This document shows positions 7,611 through 12,531 of a DNA stretch of 12,531 bases, one piece after another. The DNA lies in the NCBI GenBank assembly GCA_023458855.1, contig JAEWWQ010000232.1:1-12531 (forward strand), in the 5' to 3' direction. The stretch's first letter is position 1. Every line of letters starts with the position of its first letter. A model generated the notes under the pieces. It was not told where the DNA came from, made no database searches, and saw nothing but the letters and a program-made list of their open reading frames with translations. A program made the translations under genes and the position numbers. Source of the DNA: Bacillota bacterium (GTDB lineage: Bacteria; Bacillota; Clostridia; Lachnospirales; Lachnospiraceae).

Positions 7611-9029
7611 ATGAAGAAAAAGAGCATTACGTTATTATTGTCTGCAGTTTTGGCAATCAGTTCTCTTACAGGCTGTGGGGCAGCCAGTACCACACAGTCC
7701 ACAAATGCAGAAGCAACAGTAGAACAGGAAGTTCCGGCGGCAGAGACTACAGAAGCTTCTGCAGATACAGCGGCAACGAGCGCAAAAATGGATCTGAATG
7801 GTACCAAAATTACCTTTTGGCATGCCATGGGCGGCGTAAATGGAGAAGCGCTTGATTTTCTTGTAGATAAATTCAATAAAGAAAATACGAATGGAATTAC
7901 GGTGACGGCAGAGTATCAGGGAGATTATGATGATGCCATTAATAAATTGAAGAGCGCACAGCTTGGAAATATGGGAGCTGATCTTGTGCAGATATATGAT
8001 ATCGGTACCCGCTTTATGATTGATTCCGGCTGGATCGTACCGATGCAGGATCTGATTGATGCGGACGGCTATGATGTATCACAGATTGAGCCAAATATCG
8101 CGGCATACTATACAGTGGATAACAAATTGTATTCCATGCCATTTAATTCATCGACACCAATTTTATATTATAATAAGGATATATTTGAAAAAGCTGGTGT
8201 GGATAAAATACCGGAGAGTCTTCCGCAAATAGCAGAAATAGCAAGTGATCTTACAAGTAAAGGCGGGGCAGGCGAGGCTATCTCTCTTGGCATCTATGGA
8301 TGGTTTTTTGAACAATTTACATGTAAGCAGGGTGCTCATTATGTGAATAATGGAAATGGACGTGAAGAAGCCGCAACAGCAGTTGAATTTGACAGTAACG
8401 GTTCAGCACTTAAGACACTGACAGCATGGAAAGAATTAGCGGATGCAGGAGCTGCACCTAATGTAGGTCGTGGCGGAGACGCCGGTCTTGCTGACTTTTC
8501 GGCAGGGAAATCTGCAATGACACTGGGTTCTACCGCTTCGTTAAAACAGATCTTAGAAGATGTAAATGGTACATTTGAGGTAGGAACTGCTTATTTTCCA
8601 AGTATAACGGATTCAGATAAAGGCGGAGTTTCAATCGGTGGTGCTTCTCTCTGGGCAATCGACAGCGGCGATGATGCGAAGAAAGCAGCCACATGGGAAT
8701 TTGTAAAATTTCTGGTATCTGCAGAATCACAGGCATACTGGAATGCGCAGACAGGATATTTTCCAATTACAACAAAAGCACATGAGGAACAAGTATTTAA
8801 GGATAATATTGCAAAGTATCCGCAATTCCAGACAGCAATCGACCAGCTGCATGATTCAGCACCTGAATATGCCGGTGCTCTGTTAAGTGTATTTCCGGAA
8901 GCAAGACAAACTGTTGAAACGGAAATTGAAAATATGTTAAATGGAAAACAAAATCCGGAAGAAGCGGTAGAAAAGATGGCGGCGGATATTAATCAATCCA
9001 TTGAAGATTACAATTTATTAAATAGTTAG
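7611..9029 (+). CDS. ugpB: Glycerol-3-phosphate/glycerophosphodiester-binding lipoprotein, UgpB-like
   Basis: A 472-aa extracytoplasmic solute-binding lipoprotein that captures substrate for the UgpA-UgpE channel. The signal peptide ends in the lipobox LTGC, predicting lipid attachment at Cys22. A Ser/Thr/Ala/Glu-rich tether (about 23-60) precedes the two-lobed domain. Sequence blocks remembered from Escherichia coli UgpB are clear: FWH near the domain start, IYDIGT, PFNSSTPILYYNKD (177-190), IGGASLW, and TGYFPIT near the C-terminus. These identify UgpB more closely than a generic sugar-binding protein. ATG 7611 is chosen over ATG 7593 because GAGGAG (7595-7600) sits at proper distance from the former and overlaps the latter. 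The phosphodiesterase gene follows after 24 bases. Binding of intact glycerophosphocholine-type diesters is likely from the family but not shown by the sequence. Confidence 0.93.
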   Translation: MKKKSITLLLSAVLAISSLTGCGAASTTQSTNAEATVEQEVPAAETTEASADTAATSAKMDLNGTKITFWHAMGGVNGEALDFLVDKFNKENTNGITVTAEYQGDYDDAINKLKSAQLGNMGADLVQIYDIGTRFMIDSGWIVPMQDLIDADGYDVSQIEPNIAAYYTVDNKLYSMPFNSSTPILYYNKDIFEKAGVDKIPESLPQIAEIASDLTSKGGAGEAISLGIYGWFFEQFTCKQGAHYVNNGNGREEAATAVEFDSNGSALKTLTAWKELADAGAAPNVGRGGDAGLADFSAGKSAMTLGSTASLKQILEDVNGTFEVGTAYFPSITDSDKGGVSIGGASLWAIDSGDDAKKAATWEFVKFLVSAESQAYWNAQTGYFPITTKAHEEQVFKDNIAKYPQFQTAIDQLHDSAPEYAGALLSVFPEARQTVETEIENMLNGKQNPEEAVEKMAADINQSIEDYNLLNS

Positions 9030-9053
9030 TCATAAGAGAGCAGATGAGATTAG

Positions 9054-9758
9054 ATGAGAGATATAAAAATCTGGGCTCACAGAGGAGCATCCGGATATGC
9101 GCCTGAAAATACGCTGGAGGCATTTGAACTTGCTGCCAGTCAGGGTGCGGACGGAGTAGAACTGGATGTTCAGATCTGTAAGAGCGGCGAACTTGTAGTA
9201 ATTCATGATGAGAGTATAGACAGGGTAACAAGGGGAAAAGGCCTGGCAAAGGATTATACTCTGGAGGAACTGAAAGAATATTCCAATGGAAAAATACCAT
9301 GCCTTCAGGATGTATATCATATTCTGAAACCAACAGATCTGATGATTAATGTAGAATTGAAAACAGGTATCGTAATGTATCCGGATATTGAAAAACGCGT
9401 TCTGGAAGTTACGAAAAACATGGGAATGGAAGAAAGGGTGTGGTATTCCTCTTTTCATCATCAGACCATATGCAGGATTAAAGAATTGAGCCCCCAAAGC
9501 AGAACAGGGCTGTTATATGCGGACGGCTGGATCGGAATACAGCAATATGCCAGTCGATTGGGAGTGGAAGCACTTCATCCGGCGTATTATCATTTGCAGG
9601 AAGCAGAGTATATGGAGCTTTGCAGAAAAAATAATCTTGCGGTTCATGTCTGGACCGTAAACAGGAAAGAGGACATTCGTAGTCTGTGCAAGGCAGGAGT
9701 AGATGCGATAATTACGAATTATCCGGATATCGCAGCCAGGATTGCTGATGAATTCTAA
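9054..9758 (+). CDS. ugpQ: Cytoplasmic glycerophosphodiester phosphodiesterase, UgpQ-like
   Basis: A 234-aa enzyme of the GDPD family (TIM barrel) that splits glycerophosphodiesters into glycerol-3-phosphate and the free alcohol. The active-site motifs are intact: AHRGASGYAPENT with His9 and Arg10, GVELDVQ with metal ligands Glu36 and Asp38, the second catalytic His51 in VVIHDES, and NVELKTG further on. WTVNRKEDI and ITNYPDI near the C-terminus are also typical. There is no signal peptide or membrane segment, so it acts inside the cell on imported substrate, as Escherichia coli UgpQ does. It closes the operon, 24 bases after ugpB. The ribosome site is weak (AGAGAG about 14 bases upstream), so coupling to ugpB is likely. 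Its presence is the main reason to assign the transporter to glycerophosphodiesters rather than sugars. Confidence 0.93.
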   Translation: MRDIKIWAHRGASGYAPENTLEAFELAASQGADGVELDVQICKSGELVVIHDESIDRVTRGKGLAKDYTLEELKEYSNGKIPCLQDVYHILKPTDLMINVELKTGIVMYPDIEKRVLEVTKNMGMEERVWYSSFHHQTICRIKELSPQSRTGLLYADGWIGIQQYASRLGVEALHPAYYHLQEAEYMELCRKNNLAVHVWTVNRKEDIRSLCKAGVDAIITNYPDIAARIADEF

Positions 9759-9782
9759 ATAAATAAAGTATTGAAAAATGTT

Positions 9783-9835
9783 AAGACTAAACTGAAAAAA
9801 TTCCTGAATTTTGGAGTTTTGAGGTTTAGTCTTTT
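9783..9835 (+). terminator. Inverted repeat after ugpQ, probable weak terminator
   Basis: AAGACTAAAC (9783-9792) and GTTTAGTCTT (9824-9833) match perfectly over 10 bp, followed by TT and C. A smaller inverted repeat (AAAATTC with GAATTTT) lies within the loop. It is placed 24 bases after the ugpQ stop, where a terminator is expected, but the T tract is short and the loop long. The right arm overlaps the spacer of the next promoter, so the repeat might instead bind a regulator. Confidence 0.5.
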
Positions 9836-9846
9836 CATGCTATAAT
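9819..9846 (+). promoter_or_regulatory. Sigma-A-type promoter ahead of the GH125 fragment
   Basis: TTGAGG (9819-9824), a 16-base spacer and a perfect TATAAT (9841-9846) preceded by TGC, giving an extended -10. It lies 24 bases before ATG 9871. It is the best-looking promoter in the window although it drives only a gene fragment. Confidence 0.6.
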
Positions 9847-9870
9847 GAGCAAATAATGGAGGATATTTTG

Positions 9871-10296
9871 ATGGTACTTATTAAAGAACGTATTGGAAAG
9901 TTACTGAACGATATAGAAAGTCTGTTATCCATGTCATATCTCGGATTCTGCGAGGAAAGCGATGTGTTTTACCAGAATACCAGAAGGATGATCTTAAGTG
10001 AAACGAATCCGTTCTATTTTGAAGGAAAAGAATTAAAGGGCATTGGAAGCCCGCATACGCCGGAAAAATATGTATGGCATATCTCCAAAGCAATGGAAGG
10101 ACTGACATGCAGTGATAAGAAGAGTAAAAGAGACATTATTGAACAATTGAAACAGACAGATGGCGGAACCTGTATGATGCACGAAGGGGTATGTGTGGAT
10201 GATGCCACACAATATACAAGAGAGTGGTTTTCATGGGCAAATGCAATGTTCAGTGAACTGGTATTATCCTATTGCGGGTATGAAGTGATCCGATGA
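9871..10296 (+). CDS. C-terminal fragment of a GH125 exo-alpha-mannosidase, probable gene remnant
   Basis: The 141-aa product matches only the last third of glycoside hydrolase family 125 (metal-independent exo-alpha-1,6-mannosidases, about 430 aa). Recognisable blocks, as remembered for the family, are SLLSMSYLGF (18-27), YQNTRR (34-39), ILSETNPFYFEG (41-52), GIGSPHTP (57-64), GGTCMMHEG (98-106) and REWFSWANAMFSEL (117-130). Glu105 in the MHE block probably corresponds to the general base. The catalytic acid Asp and most of the (alpha/alpha)6 barrel belong to the missing N-terminal two thirds, so mannosidase activity is not expected. The block normally read YVWPIAL is YVWHISK here, suggesting drift. 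Yet the frame is intact, GGAGG (9858-9862) sits 8 bases before ATG 9871, and a good promoter precedes it. The in-frame ATG 9856 overlaps that ribosome site and is less likely. No N-terminal piece is found nearby. Confidence 0.8.
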   Translation: MVLIKERIGKLLNDIESLLSMSYLGFCEESDVFYQNTRRMILSETNPFYFEGKELKGIGSPHTPEKYVWHISKAMEGLTCSDKKSKRDIIEQLKQTDGGTCMMHEGVCVDDATQYTREWFSWANAMFSELVLSYCGYEVIR

Positions 10297-10310
10297 AGAT
10301 TCAAAAGTAA

Positions 10311-10534
10311 AGAACTATGAATTCGTCAATTTGCACGATTTATGTTACTACAAAATTGATACACAATATAGTTCATTCGCAACGCGCTCCCGCTTGGATT
10401 TAGCTGCAGTGGTACATAAGAGCATAAAATACATGCTCTAAGTGCCAGCAGCTTCATACAGTTGCTCATCAAACTATATTCTGCATCAATTTTTGTTTTG
10501 GATGAATATGTGCAAATTAACGAAGCCAAGTTCT
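10311..10534. repeat. 224-bp imperfect palindrome, MITE-like or large hairpin RNA
   Basis: The two halves of this gene-free stretch are inverted copies. Matching pairs from outside in are: AGAACT (10311) with AGTTCT (ending 10534); TTCGTCAATTTGCAC (10322-10336) with GTGCAAATTAACGAA, one mismatch; ACAAAATTGATACA with its counterpart near 10480-10497; AATATAGTT (10367-10375) with AACTATATT (10471-10479); CGCAAC with GTTGC near 10461; and AAGAGCAT (10418-10425) with ATGCTCT around the centre. The left arm has about 14 extra bases near 10385-10400. CTATG occurs directly repeated near both ends. Transcribed, it would fold into one long interrupted hairpin. It could be a non-autonomous element or a regulatory RNA; I recognise no named family. 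The remainder of the gap (10535-10686) shows only an AT-rich leader and the sites described for the protease. Confidence 0.7.
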
Positions 10535-10645
10535 ATGGCTTTTACAATTAAATATAAATAATCTGATAATAACAAGAGTGAGATATATTTGAATCCCATA
10601 TACAAAGAAGGGGGAGAGTGACGAACAGGAGGCGGGACGCATATG

Positions 10646-10651
10646 TATAAT
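10646..10651 (+). promoter_or_regulatory. Candidate -10 box for the protease gene
   Basis: A perfect TATAAT lies 35 bases before ATG 10687 in an AT-rich leader. No good -35 is found 16 to 18 bases upstream, so a different sigma factor or an activator would be needed. The same bases overlap a five-codon frame (ATG 10643 to TAG 10660) behind a strong AGGAGG (10627-10632), an alternative reading of this site. Confidence 0.3.
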
Positions 10652-10686
10652 ATCATATAGAGAAATCATTAGAATGCGTGTTTTGG

Positions 10687-12354
10687 ATGGATAATCAAAA
10701 AATTGAAAACCAATTGAATCTCAGTATCGGTTCCAGTATGGAAGAAAGAGATAAGTCATTAGATTTAAATGTCGGATATGATAAAGAGGATAAGACATGG
10801 GAACTGATCGTAAAATATCATGGAGACATTTCCAGAGCAGCAAATGAGCTGGTTCAGGTAGAAATTCTGACAAATGGTTATGCAATCGTAACGATTCCGG
10901 AAAGCTTGATTGAGAGCTTTGCAAATTTAGAAGAAGTAGAATATATTGAAAAACCAAAGAGGCTGTTTTTCTCAGTAACAGAGGGAAAAAGGGCCTCTTG
11001 TATTTTGCCGCTTACCACACGGAGCCCATTTCTGTCAGGAAAAGGAACGATTGTGGCAGTTATTGATTCCGGGATTACATATGATCATATGGATTTTCGC
11101 AATCCAGACGGAACCAGCAGGATTCTGGAATTGTGGGATCAAAGTATTGCCAGTGATCCGGCAAAAGGATTTTATCCGCCAGAAGGGTTTGCTACGGGTA
11201 CAGTATTTACAAGGGAGCGTATTGATGAAGCCTTGGCTCAGCAAACAAAAGCACAGATGTTCCAGTTGGTTCCAAGTCTGGATGTATCGGGGCATGGTAC
11301 TGCGGTAGCAGGAATTGCAGCAGGAAACGGGAATCAGCAGGGCGGGAGATACCAGGGAGTTGCACCGCAGAGTGATTTATTAATTGTAAAATTAGGTTCT
11401 CCCAGGAGAGAAGGCTTTCCAAGGACGACAGAGCTGATGCGTGCACTTGTGTTCGTAGTAAACAGGGCGATCTATTATGGAAAACCGATTGCTGTGAATC
11501 TGAGTTTTGGAAATACATACGGAGCACATAATGGGACTTCCTTATTAGAACGATACATGGATAATGTGGGAGAGATAGGAAAGAGTGTAATTTGTGTAGG
11601 AAGTGGAAATGAAGGTGCGGCTGCAGGGCATGTAGCGGGGAAGCTACAGACAACTGTGCCCCCCCTAAGAGTAGAAGAAATCGTGGAGCTGGCGATAGCA
11701 CCCTATGAAAGTTCCATAAATGTGCAGCTATGGAAAAATTATACCGACAACTTTATATTGACCATACAGGCACCGGATGGCTCGAGAAGACAGATTCCGC
11801 TGGAATTTCCCGGTAAAAATGCGATTCGTATGATGAACACCAGAATACTTGTATATGTGGGAGAACCTACACCCTATGCAACAAGTCAGGAAATATATCT
11901 GGATTTCATTCCAGTGGAAAACTTTATAGATTCCGGTGTATGGACATTCCGGATGGATCCTGTCAATGTAACGAACGGTGAATACTATTACTATCTTCCT
12001 TCAGAAAATGTATTGAACAAGGATACCAGATTCTATAGACCTACACCGGAAGTGACACTGACGATTCCTTCTACAGCTCAGAAGGTCATAACGGTTGGAG
12101 CCTACAATATCACCTATGATTCGTATGCGGACTTTTCAGGGCGAGGTTATGTGGAAAAGCGATATGGATTTTTGCAGATTGGGGCAATTAATGTAAAACC
12201 CGATATCGTGGCGCCGGGTGTAAATATTACTTCGACATCCAGAGACGGAGGATACGAAATGTATACGGGAACTTCCTTTGCTACACCATTTGCGACCGGC
12301 AGCGCAGCACTCATGATGGAGTGGGGGGATGGAGTTATAATAAGGTTACGTTAG
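10687..12354 (+). CDS. CspB-like subtilisin-family (S8) serine protease with altered, shortened C-terminus
   Basis: From ATG 10687 the product is 555 aa. Residues 1 to about 100 form the prodomain-like region ending EYIEKPKRLFF, typical of clostridial CspB-type proteases (spore germination and related Lachnospiraceae paralogues). The triad is intact: Asp127 in VAVIDSGITYDH, His203 in SGHGTAVAGIAAGNG and Ser530 in GTSFATPFATG. The 150-200-residue insert between His and Ser, rich in beta-type sequence, is usual for Csp proteins. No signal peptide is present. The start is chosen because MDNQKIENQLNL fits the family; GTG 10678 is also in frame, and no strong ribosome site serves either. The end is abnormal: after SAALMMEWG family members, as I remember them, continue about 35-45 residues, but here eight unrelated residues (DGVIIRLR) lead to a stop. 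The protein may be active, unstable or dead. Nothing nearby suggests an operon. Confidence 0.85.
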   Translation: MDNQKIENQLNLSIGSSMEERDKSLDLNVGYDKEDKTWELIVKYHGDISRAANELVQVEILTNGYAIVTIPESLIESFANLEEVEYIEKPKRLFFSVTEGKRASCILPLTTRSPFLSGKGTIVAVIDSGITYDHMDFRNPDGTSRILELWDQSIASDPAKGFYPPEGFATGTVFTRERIDEALAQQTKAQMFQLVPSLDVSGHGTAVAGIAAGNGNQQGGRYQGVAPQSDLLIVKLGSPRREGFPRTTELMRALVFVVNRAIYYGKPIAVNLSFGNTYGAHNGTSLLERYMDNVGEIGKSVICVGSGNEGAAAGHVAGKLQTTVPPLRVEEIVELAIAPYESSINVQLWKNYTDNFILTIQAPDGSRRQIPLEFPGKNAIRMMNTRILVYVGEPTPYATSQEIYLDFIPVENFIDSGVWTFRMDPVNVTNGEYYYYLPSENVLNKDTRFYRPTPEVTLTIPSTAQKVITVGAYNITYDSYADFSGRGYVEKRYGFLQIGAINVKPDIVAPGVNITSTSRDGGYEMYTGTSFATPFATGSAALMMEWGDGVIIRLR

Positions 12355-12531
12355 CACGGAGCCAGTAAAATCAAGGGATTCCGCTAACTCAGTCCTAGTA
12401 AAAAATGATGATTTATTTCAGAGTTTTGGTTAGGACAGGCCTGTTAAAGATCAAATATTGAAATAAATGATCATGTGTAGCAATCATGTAACAGCAGGAG
12501 GGTTACATGTTCCCAAAGGGACAGCTACGCA
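12329..12531. other. Structured non-coding stretch at window edge, possible mobile-element end
   Basis: No reading frame of note begins here. Complementary segments are dense: GTTAG/CTAAC (12350, 12384) with inner CGGA/TCCG; GTCCTA/TAGGAC (12392, 12431); ATTTATTTCA/TGAAATAAAT (12411, 12459), which would cross the previous stem; GATCA/TGATC (12449, 12468); GTGTAGC/GCTACGC (12475, 12524, one wobble) enclosing CATGTAAC/GTTACATG (12485, 12502) and TCCC/GGGA (12511, 12518). The last three form a three-way junction. It begins where the protease coding sequence stops resembling its family. It may be the end of an insertion element with a guide or structural RNA, or another structured RNA; no transposase is in view and I cannot name a family. 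The left border is set by where family resemblance ends and is uncertain by some bases. Confidence 0.45.

Noticed and set aside
9030..9497. Open frame of 155 codons on the minus strand
   Set aside because: It lies almost wholly inside the well-supported phosphodiesterase gene, and its translation has no recognisable domain or plausible start context.
10326..10529. Minus-strand frame of 67 codons inside the palindrome
   Set aside because: It is explained by the inverted repeat; there is no ribosome site and no protein family resemblance.
11207..11701. Open frame of 164 codons on the minus strand
   Set aside because: It is antisense to the protease between its His and Ser blocks and its His/Leu/Ser-rich product looks like a reverse-frame shadow.
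12475..12531. Second group II intron start or retron at the window edge
   Set aside because: GTGTAG resembles an intron boundary only superficially; the following domain I landmarks are absent, and no retron-type long closing stem or reverse transcriptase is in view.

Overview
The window looks like a chromosomal segment of a low-GC, Gram-positive anaerobe of the Clostridia, most likely a gut Lachnospiraceae. This rests on AT-rich coding sequence, AGGAG-type ribosome binding sites, a Gram-positive lipoprotein signal (LTGC lipobox), a CspB-like clostridial subtilase and a class C-type group II intron remnant. It is an inference from gene content, not a species identification. All genes that can be supported lie on the + strand.

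Layout. (1) Positions 1-1623: the 3' part of a PAS-like/GGDEF/EAL cyclic-di-GMP protein, open at the window edge. (2) 1787-4212: a two-gene unit of a membrane-bound O-acyltransferase (AlgI/DltB type) and a membrane-anchored SGNH hydrolase-fold protein, the usual pair for O-acylating a cell-surface or secreted glycan, closed by a strong intrinsic terminator. (3) About 4289-4478: the 5' end (part of domain I) of a group II intron of the C type, directly behind that terminator and lacking everything downstream. (4) 4616-9758: a five-gene operon ugpC-ugpA-ugpE-ugpB-ugpQ: ABC ATPase, two permeases, binding lipoprotein and cytoplasmic glycerophosphodiester phosphodiesterase. It should import glycerol-3-phosphate and/or glycerophosphodiesters and hydrolyse the diesters inside the cell. 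(5) 9783-10296: an inverted repeat overlapping a good promoter, followed by an isolated C-terminal piece (141 aa) of a GH125 alpha-mannosidase. (6) 10311-10534: a 224-bp imperfect palindrome without a gene. (7) 10687-12354: a CspB-like subtilisin-family protease with an intact triad whose C-terminus departs from the family pattern and stops early. (8) About 12329-12531: non-coding DNA dense in complementary segments, possibly the end of a mobile element that interrupts the protease gene; the rest lies outside the window.

The O-acyltransferase pair and the ugp operon are ordinary, well-conserved systems. The unexplained parts are the non-coding or broken ones: the intron remnant, the GH125 fragment with its own promoter, the large palindrome, and the structured DNA at the 3' edge. 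I see no rRNA, tRNA, CRISPR array or complete transposase gene. No wholly new multi-gene system can be supported from this window.
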